Shown here: piece by piece, positions 16,989 to 23,724 of the stretch
Numbering within the stretch: position 1 is the stretch's first letter
How the letters are laid out: every line of letters begins with the position of its first letter
Assembly (NCBI GenBank): GCA_016789105.1
Contig: JAEURN010000006.1
Coordinates: 310,001-374,000, forward strand
DNA from: Armatimonadota bacterium
GTDB taxonomy: Bacteria; Armatimonadota; Fimbriimonadia; Fimbriimonadales; Fimbriimonadaceae
DNA length: 64,000 nt
Direction of reading: 5' to 3'
The notes under the pieces: generated by a model
Told to the model about the DNA's origin: nothing
What the model saw: only the letters and a program-made list of their open reading frames with translations
Databases searched by the model: none
Program-made: the position numbers and the translations under genes

Positions 16989-17268
16989 GTTTTGCCCACA
17001 TGCAAAATCCGCTACCTCTAGGAAAGTAGGATCCCCGGTTCATAAATCCGTCGGTGGAAAACATCCGCATCGGTTTGATGCCTTCCGGTGCCGCGTCGGG
17101 CCTGTTTTTGCAACCGGATGCTGTAACCTGTTTTCCGGTTCTGGCGCGCCGCGCAACTCCAATGGGAAAATTTCCGGAAGGTGCCGATTTTGGCTGTTGC
17201 CGCGTGGTAGAACCAGACGGGCGTCTATGCATCCCTCAATGGCGCACTCATCTCGGACAAAAGAACGA
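16989..17268 (+). other. 280-nt gap between the glnA terminator and nrdB
   Basis: No convincing protein gene fills this gap. It should hold the nrdB promoter and a leader, but I cannot pick a strong -35/-10 pair. I found no NrdR-box palindrome of the ACACAATATATTGTGT type and no B12-box. A GTG-started reading frame from 17054 to 17281 exists but has no protein-like features and overlaps the nrdB start. Confidence 0.4.
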
Positions 17269-18357
17269 ATGGACACCATAACGATCAAGATCGGCGAAAG
17301 GAATTTTGTGCTTGACCGCGAAAAGGCGGAAGCAGCGCAGGCCGGTAAGGCCGTCATCAACGGCCGGGAGACGATGACTTTCAACCTCCTCCCGCTCAAA
17401 TACACCTGGGCTTACACGCTTTACCGGACCATGAAGGCCAACCATTGGGAGCCAGAGGACATCCCTATGCAAAAAGACATCGAGCAATGGCGCAGCGACA
17501 CCGCGCTCAGCGAAGTCGACCGCTGGATCATCCGGATGGCCATCGGTTACTTTAGCGCCGCCGAAGGCATCGTCGGCGACAATATCCTCCATGTCGTGCG
17601 AGAAGCCGTCACCGCCTCGGAACTCAAATTGGTCTTGGGCCGGCACGCCCACGAAGAGAACATCCACGCCGACAGCCTGCTCTACATGATCTCAAGCCTG
17701 GGGATCAACCCCCACGAATGCGAGGCGATGTTTGAAGACGTGCCCACGATTAAGCGCAAAAACGAGTTTGTGACCAGCAACAGCTACGATATGCGGCGGG
17801 GTGTAGACCTGAGCGACACGCGCAACAAGCAAAAACTGGCCAAGAACATCTTTCTGTTTGGTCAATGCATGGAAGGGACGCAGTTCTACGGCCTATTCGG
17901 CATGGTGCTGAGCCTATACCGCCAAGGCAAGTTCCCGGGCATCGGGCAGATGTTCCGCTACACCTTGCGCGACGAAAGCAACCATATCGAACTGTTCCGC
18001 CAGCTCCTGATGGAACTCGTTGACGAGAACCCCGACATGTGGACCGAAAGTTTCAAACTCGAGCTAGTGGACACGATGCGCGAGGCCGTTTCACTTGAAA
18101 AGGAATTCATCCGGGACTGCCTGCCGGTGGCGGGGGTCGGGCTTTCTGCCGAAGAGTTCATGCAGTACATCGACTACATCGCCGACCGCCGACTGGAAGG
18201 ATGCGGGTTGCCGGAACTAAACCCCGGCGTCACCAACCCCCTGCCATGGCTCGCCGAGCTGATGGACATGAAGAAGGAGCAGAACTTCTTTGAAGGGCGG
18301 GTCACGGAGTACCAGAAGTCTTCGGCTCTCTCCGCCGTAGATGACGACGAGTTGTAA
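17269..18357 (+). CDS. nrdB: Class I ribonucleotide reductase beta subunit, class Ic-like
   Basis: 362 residues from ATG 17269. It houses the dimetal cofactor that starts radical chemistry for NDP reduction by the alpha subunit. Aligning by spacing to E. coli NrdB gives ligands Glu99 (E. coli Asp84), Glu130, His133, Glu202, Glu236 and His239. The residue four after His133, where E. coli has the radical Tyr122, is Leu137. Glu for the first Asp plus loss of the Tyr is the class Ic (Mn/Fe, Chlamydia-type) signature. The acidic C-terminal tail (SAVDDDEL) is expected for binding the alpha subunit. No nrdA is adjacent. Confidence 0.92.
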   Translation: MDTITIKIGERNFVLDREKAEAAQAGKAVINGRETMTFNLLPLKYTWAYTLYRTMKANHWEPEDIPMQKDIEQWRSDTALSEVDRWIIRMAIGYFSAAEGIVGDNILHVVREAVTASELKLVLGRHAHEENIHADSLLYMISSLGINPHECEAMFEDVPTIKRKNEFVTSNSYDMRRGVDLSDTRNKQKLAKNIFLFGQCMEGTQFYGLFGMVLSLYRQGKFPGIGQMFRYTLRDESNHIELFRQLLMELVDENPDMWTESFKLELVDTMREAVSLEKEFIRDCLPVAGVGLSAEEFMQYIDYIADRRLEGCGLPELNPGVTNPLPWLAELMDMKKEQNFFEGRVTEYQKSSALSAVDDDEL

Positions 18358-18364
18358 ATTTGCC

Positions 18365-18390
18365 CTCCCTCCCCAATTCTGGTCAGGGAG
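18365..18390 (+). repeat. Diverged REP-like palindrome before the RAYT-like gene
   Basis: CTCCCT...AGGGAG forms an imperfect inverted repeat sharing the CTCCCTCCCCAA-TCTGG core with the two perfect repeats downstream of the gene. Its right arm AGGGAG also serves as the ribosome-binding site for ATG 18397. Confidence 0.6.
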
Positions 18391-18396
18391 ATGCGG

Positions 18397-18903
18397 ATGG
18401 CCACACTGCGAGAGCTGGCCAAACTTGACATGGCTAAGTGGCAGAACTTCAACATCTGGCGGGGGAGGTTGCCGCATTGGCGGGCCGACGACGTGCGGTA
18501 CTACGCCACGTTCCGGCACAAGCGCGAACTCACCGACCCCGAGCGCACGGTGCTCTACATCAAGCTGATGCGGGCGCAGCGGCGCAAGTTCGATTACCTG
18601 ATCCTGTGCGTGCTGCCCGAGAAAACCGAAATGTGCTTCACCGTCAACCCCGGGCCGGACGGGGAGCCGTACGAACTCAGCGACGTTCTGGAAAAAGCCA
18701 AACGCCAGGCCGGAGCGGCGATCATCAAAAGGAGCGGGGAACGGTGGCCGCCGTTTTCGGGCGAGAGCTACGACCGCATCATCCGTGACGAGGCAGAGTT
18801 CGGGGATACGTGGGACAAGATATTGGCTTCGCCGGTGGATGCGGAGTTGTGCGAAGACCCGGCGGAGTGGGACACATTGTTCGTGCCCGACGCGCCGGAG
18901 TGA
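18397..18903 (+). CDS. RAYT-like (Y1 transposase family) protein with degenerate HUH motif
   Basis: 168 residues from ATG 18397; ATG 18391 sits too close to the SD. The order of elements follows REP-associated tyrosine transposases: RGRLPHWRADDVRYYATFRHKRE at the start, a strand YLILCVL, and the C-terminal ESYDRIIRDEAEFGDTW...ILASPV...W block with the candidate catalytic Tyr (SYDRI). However, the metal-binding MPNHVH motif is LPEKTE, so both His are lost. Single-strand DNA cleavage is therefore unlikely, although DNA binding could remain. REP-like palindromes lie on both sides. Cellular domestication or decay are both possible. Confidence 0.72.
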   Translation: MATLRELAKLDMAKWQNFNIWRGRLPHWRADDVRYYATFRHKRELTDPERTVLYIKLMRAQRRKFDYLILCVLPEKTEMCFTVNPGPDGEPYELSDVLEKAKRQAGAAIIKRSGERWPPFSGESYDRIIRDEAEFGDTWDKILASPVDAELCEDPAEWDTLFVPDAPE

Positions 18904-18907
18904 CCAA

Positions 18908-18953
18908 TCTCCCTCCCCAAGTCTGGGGAGGGTGGGGAGGGGTTGCCGCAACG
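18908..18953 (+). repeat. REP-like repeat, copy 1 (46 bp)
   Basis: First copy of a 46-bp unit that is identical in copy 2. It contains the palindrome CCCTCCCC-AAGTCT-GGGGAGGG, a GTGGGGAGGGG extension and a terminal TTGCCGCAACG. The end pairs with CGTTGCGG in the spacer (18954-18971) to form a second hairpin. It starts 5 nt after the RAYT-like stop codon. Confidence 0.85.
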
Positions 18954-18971
18954 TCACGTTGCGGGGGAAAC

Positions 18972-19017
18972 TCTCCCTCCCCAAGTCTGGGGAGGGTGGG
19001 GAGGGGTTGCCGCAACG
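18972..19017 (+). repeat. REP-like repeat, copy 2 (46 bp)
   Basis: Exact second copy of the 46-bp unit, 18 nt after copy 1. Its terminal GCCGCAACG again faces an inverted partner (CGTTCGGC at 19023-19030, one bulge), so each unit consists of two hairpins. The array ends before the convergent DUF1801 gene. Confidence 0.85.
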
Positions 19018-19091
19018 CACCACGTTCGGCTAGTCTCCACCAGCCCCCGATCAAGGCACTCCGCATCGGCAGCTCGGCACGCCGGCAAGCT

Positions 19092-19550
19092 TCATCCGGC
19101 CATGGGCCGTCGCTTCGGCCCTTTCATCACAATAACCTTGATCAGGTTCTCCGGCGGATCGTCGGACCGAATCGCCTGGGCCACCGCTTGGTCGATCAGC
19201 CCCCGGATGTACTCGTCGTCCAGTTGCTCGCTAGAAGTCAGCCGGATATGCCGGACCCGTGCACCATTTCCTTGCAACCGGCCTTCGGGGTCATCGAGCG
19301 CGGCCCCGTGGTTGAACCCCAGATTCACGTAGTTAGTGTAGACCGGCAGGTGGATGAAGTGCTCCAAGGGTTTTTGGGTGAATCCGAAGCCGGTCGTCAC
19401 CGCTTGGGTGGCATCGTAGATGAATTCGTTGCACGGCGGGAGGATTTCCCGCATCCGCAAGCGCAGCGCCCGGTGCAACGTTTGGGTCGCTTCGGGATAG
19501 GGAGAAAGGAACGACAGATATTCCGCGGGCTCAAGGCGTTCCATTGACAT
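19092..19550 (-). CDS. DUF1801 domain protein
   Basis: 152 residues from ATG 19550 (ATG 19544 also possible). The layout YLSFLSPYPEATQTLHRALRLRMREILP..EFIYDATQAVTTGFGF..FIHLPVYTNYVNLGF follows the DUF1801 (YdhG-like) fold; the function of the family is unknown. An acidic and hydrophobic C-terminal helix (DDEYIRGLIDQAVAQA) and the basic end KGPKRRPMAG complete it. It follows leuA by 16 nt on the same strand and is probably co-transcribed. Confidence 0.7.
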   Translation of the reverse strand: MSMERLEPAEYLSFLSPYPEATQTLHRALRLRMREILPPCNEFIYDATQAVTTGFGFTQKPLEHFIHLPVYTNYVNLGFNHGAALDDPEGRLQGNGARVRHIRLTSSEQLDDEYIRGLIDQAVAQAIRSDDPPENLIKVIVMKGPKRRPMAG

Positions 19551-19566
19551 CCGTATGCCGCCGCAA

Positions 19567-20709
19567 CTAACGTTTGACGAGTTCGTACAAGTCGTCGTCG
19601 CCGACTTCGGTTTTTGTGTCCGCCATTTCCAAGAAGTACGTGTACAGTTCCTCAAAACGGGCTTCAGGGAAGCTGAACCCCAGTTCTGAGAGGCGGTGCT
19701 TTAACCCATGCCGGCCCGAACGGGCCGTCAGGATAATCTCACTTTTCTCAGCCCCGACAAGGTGGGGGTCGATGATCTCGTAGGTGGACCTTTCTTTCAG
19801 CACTCCGTCTTGGTGAATCCCGCTGCTGTGGGCATAGGCGTTGGCCCCAACCACCGCTTTGTTACGTTGCACGAGCATGCCGGTGCGGGCACTGACCAAT
19901 TTTGAAACAGCAAGGAGTTTTTCGGTATGGACGGACGTCTCCAGGCCAAATTTGTCTTTGCGGATGCGCAGGGCCATCACGACCTCCTCAAGAGAGGTGT
20001 TGCCAGCTCGCTCCCCAATACCATTGACAGTGACTTCCACTTGCCGCGCCCCGCCCATGACCCCGCCCAAAGTGTTAGCGGTGGCCATACCCAAGTCGTT
20101 GTGGCAATGGCAGCTGAAAATGGCTTTGTCGCTGTTGGGCACGTTGCTGATGATGTCGGCAAATAGGCTTTGATACTCATCTGGCGTGGTGTAGCCGGTG
20201 GTGTCGGGGACGTTGATGACGGTCGCCCCGGCGGCGATCACGCTTTCGACCACTCGGTAGATGTACTCGCGCCGGGCCCGGCCCGAATCTTCCATGAAGT
20301 ATTCGACATCGTCCACAAACTGCCGGGCGAGTTTCACGGCGGCAACTCCCTTTTCAAGGGCTTGGTCTTCCGTCATTTTCAGTTTGTGTTGGAGGTGGTT
20401 ATCGCTGACTCCCAGCCCGGTGTGGATCCGGGGGCGCTCCGCTGGCTTAAGCGCTTCGGCCGCACACTCGATGTCCTTGCTGACGGCGCGGGTCAGGCCG
20501 CACACCGTGACCCCTTTTAGCTCGGTCGCCAATGTCTGCACGCTTTCAAAATCCCCGGGAGACGAGATCGGGAAACCCGCCTCGATGATGTTGACCCCGA
20601 GATCCACCAACGCGTGGCCGATTTCCAGCTTTTGATCCATGTTGAGGCGCACCCCCGGCGATTGCTCGCCGTCGCGCAACGTGGTGTCAAAGACATGGAC
20701 TTGGTTCAT
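19567..20709 (-). CDS. leuA: 2-isopropylmalate synthase without regulatory domain
   Basis: 380 residues. Condenses acetyl-CoA with 2-ketoisovalerate in leucine synthesis. The HMGL-type TIM barrel opens with VHVFDTTLRDGEQSPG, has metal-binding CHCHNDLGMA and the GNTSLEEVVMAL stretch, and continues into the SGIHQDGVLK linker region. It ends at KTEVGDDDLYELVKR, just where full-length LeuA (about 510 residues) begins the leucine-binding C-terminal domain. The stop is not followed by leftover coding sequence. A homocitrate or citramalate synthase relative cannot be excluded, but LeuA fits best. Confidence 0.85.
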   Translation of the reverse strand: MNQVHVFDTTLRDGEQSPGVRLNMDQKLEIGHALVDLGVNIIEAGFPISSPGDFESVQTLATELKGVTVCGLTRAVSKDIECAAEALKPAERPRIHTGLGVSDNHLQHKLKMTEDQALEKGVAAVKLARQFVDDVEYFMEDSGRARREYIYRVVESVIAAGATVINVPDTTGYTTPDEYQSLFADIISNVPNSDKAIFSCHCHNDLGMATANTLGGVMGGARQVEVTVNGIGERAGNTSLEEVVMALRIRKDKFGLETSVHTEKLLAVSKLVSARTGMLVQRNKAVVGANAYAHSSGIHQDGVLKERSTYEIIDPHLVGAEKSEIILTARSGRHGLKHRLSELGFSFPEARFEELYTYFLEMADTKTEVGDDDLYELVKR

Positions 20710-20825
20710 GGTCAGCCTTGGGATGCCGGCGGAATATCCGGCCCGATGGACTAAGGGTACTCACAATTCCCCGAGAAATGTATGCCCAACCGGGCCTAAT
20801 CCCGCTCAAGGTAAATTACGGATCT

Positions 20826-21077
20826 ATGACGGCCATCGATGTAAACCTGACTGCGCGCGACAACCAAGTCGGCGAGCCTTGGATGTGCCGACTCTGCCGG
20901 GATTTCGATATCCGGGCCACCATCACCAAAGCCAACATCGATGCCGACTTTGGATGGATGCAGGTCAGGCTGGAAGGCCCGATCGAGGAAGTGCAGCGGG
21001 CCATCACCTGGTTGATGACTACCGGACTGCATGTCGATGCTGAACAGCGGTCGGTCGGCGCCACCCCGACAGCCTGA
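20826..21077 (+). CDS. NIL domain protein
   Basis: 83 residues from ATG 20826; ATG 20778 would add 16 residues. The whole protein is one NIL-type ferredoxin-like domain: VNLTARDNQVGEPWMCRLCRDFDIRATITKANID...GWMQVRLEGPIEEVQRAITWL. NIL domains occur at the end of the methionine transporter ATPase MetN and in small ferredoxins, where they sense or bind sulphur compounds. A CRLC pair is present. Its stop overlaps the next start by one base (TGATG). Divergent from leuA. Confidence 0.75.
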   Translation: MTAIDVNLTARDNQVGEPWMCRLCRDFDIRATITKANIDADFGWMQVRLEGPIEEVQRAITWLMTTGLHVDAEQRSVGATPTA

Positions 21078-21991
21078 TGGGGTACGAATCGGACCTCTTG
21101 CGCCCCTACGTCCCGCCTTGGTTTGAGGACTTTTGGTCGGAGGCGGTTCGTGAAGCAGATGAGGCCCCGCTCCAGTTCGAGTTATCTTCCCAGTCCGAAT
21201 TCTTGCTCGAATCTCACACGGTCGAGGTTTTCAACTTTCGTGGGGTCGATGGCCAGATCCGCCACGGATGGGTGGCCCGCCCGCACCTTGCAGACCTGGC
21301 ACCGGGATTTTTGTGGCTCGCGCCTTATTCGCGGTGGTCCATGCTCCCCAACCGTTATGGGGTTCGGGCCGGCATGGCGAGTATCAGTTTCAATTTCCAC
21401 GGCGAGACCGCTTTCCACCGCGAGGAGTACCGGGTCGAGCGGGGATACATGGCCGAAGGTGTGCAGAGCCGGGACACATGGATCTTCCGCCGGATGTTCC
21501 AGGATGCGGTCGTTGTCGGCCGCATCTTCCGGCAATTGGAGAGGGTTGATCCGAACCGGGTTGCCGCAATGGGCATGAGCCAGGGCGGTGGGATCGCCAT
21601 CTGGATGGGGGCGTGGGTGCCCTGGATCCGCGCGGTTGTGGCCGACGAGCCGTTTTTGGCGGGGGTTCCGTGGATCCTTGATGCCAAATACTTTCGTTAC
21701 CCCCTGAAGGAATTGACCGATGTGGCCTTTTCGAGCCCTGAGGCGGAAGCGCAAGTGAGATTGACCCTTTCATACTTCGACACGGTTAACCAAGCCGCGT
21801 TTTGCGAAGTGCCGACCAGGGTGACATTGGGCTTGAAAGACCCAAGTGTTCGACCCGCTCAGGTTCGGGCCGTTTACGAGACCCTCCCCGGCATCAAGGA
21901 ACTAGAGGAGATTGATTGGGGCCACGATTGGCACCCCAGGATGATTGAAGGGGCAGATGAGTTCCTGCGGGGAAAAGCCCGGTTTTTGTAG
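21077..21991 (+). CDS. Acetylxylan-esterase-like alpha/beta hydrolase (CE7 group)
   Basis: 304 residues. The family nucleophile motif GMSQGGGIAIW (Ser near residue 172), an Asp in GLKDPSVRP and a His in DWGHDWHP match the CE7 cephalosporin-C deacetylase / acetylxylan esterase triad. The conserved RGQ motif of CE7 enzymes is replaced by SFNFHGETAF, so substrate range may differ. No signal peptide, so it acts in the cytoplasm on small acetylated sugars or esters. The ATG overlaps the stop of the NIL gene, implying coupling. Confidence 0.8.
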   Translation: MGYESDLLRPYVPPWFEDFWSEAVREADEAPLQFELSSQSEFLLESHTVEVFNFRGVDGQIRHGWVARPHLADLAPGFLWLAPYSRWSMLPNRYGVRAGMASISFNFHGETAFHREEYRVERGYMAEGVQSRDTWIFRRMFQDAVVVGRIFRQLERVDPNRVAAMGMSQGGGIAIWMGAWVPWIRAVVADEPFLAGVPWILDAKYFRYPLKELTDVAFSSPEAEAQVRLTLSYFDTVNQAAFCEVPTRVTLGLKDPSVRPAQVRAVYETLPGIKELEEIDWGHDWHPRMIEGADEFLRGKARFL

Positions 21992-22117
21992 ATTGAGGCA
22001 GTAGCCGCCGCCGCGGCTTGTTTGAGCAGCGAAGATGCCAGTCCAACATCCTGGTTTTCTCGAAAGATTGGGCCGGACTCGCAACCAAATCTCTCAATCC
22101 TCGTCAAAATAGTCAAT

Positions 22118-22822
22118 ATGAAAGGCGCGCTCGCACTTGTTGCCCTGCTCTCGTTTGCCCCCGCCCAAGAAGAGGTCACTCTCAAATGGAAGCCGAAGGT
22201 CGGGGAACCCGTCAATCTGCAGATGAAACTGTCGATGGCGATTACCGGGGCTGGTGATGTGGATGTCAATTTTATCGTCCATAGCAAGGTCACCAAGATG
22301 GACTCCGAAACCGTCACCACCGAAAGCAAGATCAGCGATTTCAAGCTGATGTTCAACGGCCAAGAAATGGACATGGGTGGCCAAGGCGGCCCTGACATGA
22401 GCCAGACCTCCACAATGGTTCAGAAACTCAACGGGGAGATCGTCAGCATGTCTGGCGCCGAGATGCAAGGTGGGGAACGCACCAGCCGCATGAACGCCTT
22501 TCACTGGCCGGACAAACCGGTGAAGATCGGAGACAGCTGGACCAAAGAGTGGCAAGCGGAAAAGGAAAAGCAACTCCCGCATTCAAAAGCCAAATGGACG
22601 TTAGCTGCCCACGAAATGAAGAACGGGGTTGACACCTACCGGGTCGATTACGTCTTTGCCGAAATGGATGACCCCAACGGCATCAGCGCCAGCGGGTCGG
22701 TTTGGCTGGCAACCACCGATGGAACCATCCAATATGGAACCTATCAGTTCAACAACGTCTCGTTCCAAGAAGGGATGCCGCCGACAAGTGGCACCGGCCA
22801 AATCATCCGCCTCAAGAACTAG
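22118..22822 (+). CDS. Hypothetical exported protein
   Basis: 234 residues from ATG 22118. MKGALALVALLSFAPAQ is a signal peptide. The mature part alternates beta-strand-like segments (EEVTLKWKPKVGEPVNLQMKLSM, DVNFIVHSKVTKMDSETVTTESKISDFKL), is Met and Lys rich and has a KPVKIGDSWTKEW turn. It resembles periplasmic beta-rich proteins of the DUF6263 kind, but I cannot be sure. A rho-independent terminator follows directly. A CAAAAT box 7 nt before the ATG could give a leaderless transcript. Confidence 0.6.
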   Translation: MKGALALVALLSFAPAQEEVTLKWKPKVGEPVNLQMKLSMAITGAGDVDVNFIVHSKVTKMDSETVTTESKISDFKLMFNGQEMDMGGQGGPDMSQTSTMVQKLNGEIVSMSGAEMQGGERTSRMNAFHWPDKPVKIGDSWTKEWQAEKEKQLPHSKAKWTLAAHEMKNGVDTYRVDYVFAEMDDPNGISASGSVWLATTDGTIQYGTYQFNNVSFQEGMPPTSGTGQIIRLKN

Positions 22823-23697
22823 GCTTGCACTTCAACGGGGCAGCCCCCATCGGTTGCCCCGTTTTTTTGTGTCAAAAGCCCAAGCGTCCGTTTGTATTCA
22901 GCCACGATCACGAGGCTGACTGTCATCAAAAGGCTCCAACTCACCATTTTCGTGAGGTGGACCGGTTGCCAACCTCCAGACTGGTACGGATACATCCACG
23001 CGCCAAAGAACGTCGCCAGGTTTTCTGCGATGTAGATCATCGAACCAATCAACAGGAAAGCGAGAGGCATCGGCATCCAATATCGGCAGCGGTTTACCGT
23101 GTAGTGGACTTTGCTCTTGGCAAACAGCAAAATCACGATGGCTAGCGTGATAAGACGATACTTGGGGCCATCGATCGGAATGAAGAACAACGTGTAAAGG
23201 GTGCCCGCCACGCCCCAAGTGACCCAGGCCGAAGGCCAGCCCGAGCTCCGAAGTCCGAACCTCTTCCACGCCAAACACATGAAACTGGCCACGCTGCCAT
23301 GCATGAACCCGGCATAGAGGGGGGCTCCGGCAATTTTGAGGATCCCGGGTTCCGGATAGCTCCAGCTGCCTTGGTTGACTTTGTAAATCTCGAGCCCGAT
23401 ACCGAGAAGGTGGAAGACACCGACGACAGCCGCATCCCGCCACGTTTCGAGATTCTTCCACACCATCAATCCCTGGATCGCCAAGCAGAGGAAGAACAAC
23501 AGGTCGTATCGGGCGATGCCCAATATGGGTAAAGCCTTGGTGAGGGCAAGGCACCCGACCAGCGCAAAAGGGAAGGTACACGCATGCGCGTTATTGAGGG
23601 CGAAATGCCACAAAAATCTGCCCCACTCACCCTTTGCGGGCCACGGCCGCTCCACCATTGAGGACATCAACAGACGGTGCCGGGCCGGCGTTCCCAT
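22819..23697 (-). CDS. DUF817 family integral membrane protein
   Basis: Up to 292 residues with about eight transmembrane helices. Segments such as FALNNAHACTFPFALVGCLALTK, KNLETWRDAAVVGVFHLLGIGLEIYKV, SWSYPEPGILKIAGAPLYAGFMHGSVASF and WMYPYQSGGWQPVHLTKMVSWSLLM match the DUF817 (YoaT) family, whose role is unknown. Start is uncertain: ATG 23697, 23667 and 23658 are all possible and none has a strong ribosome site. The end runs through the opposing terminator. It lies 27 nt downstream of the acyl-CoA dehydrogenase gene. Confidence 0.82.
   Translation of the reverse strand: MGTPARHRLLMSSMVERPWPAKGEWGRFLWHFALNNAHACTFPFALVGCLALTKALPILGIARYDLLFFLCLAIQGLMVWKNLETWRDAAVVGVFHLLGIGLEIYKVNQGSWSYPEPGILKIAGAPLYAGFMHGSVASFMCLAWKRFGLRSSGWPSAWVTWGVAGTLYTLFFIPIDGPKYRLITLAIVILLFAKSKVHYTVNRCRYWMPMPLAFLLIGSMIYIAENLATFFGAWMYPYQSGGWQPVHLTKMVSWSLLMTVSLVIVAEYKRTLGLLTQKNGATDGGCPVEVQA
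22834..22869 (+). terminator. Rho-independent terminator
   Basis: AACGGGGCA (22834-22842) pairs with TGCCCCGTT (22855-22863) and runs into seven T. It ends the exported-protein gene on the plus strand. The same bases encode the last 16 or so residues of the convergent DUF817 gene. Confidence 0.85.
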
Positions 23698-23724
23698 CCG
23701 GGATGGAGCCCGGGCCGTCTGGGA

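Noticed and set aside
16929-17268. Cobalamin riboswitch or NrdR box before nrdB
   Set aside because: No B12-box and no ACACAATATATTGTGT-like palindrome; only unsupported similarity in base composition.
17054-17281. GTG-started 75-residue frame before nrdB
   Set aside because: No conserved motif, no SD, and it overlaps the nrdB start; kept as non-coding leader.
18908-19017. CRISPR array
   Set aside because: Two identical 46-bp palindromic units with an 18-nt spacer next to a RAYT-like gene fit REP elements; there are no cas genes or further repeats.
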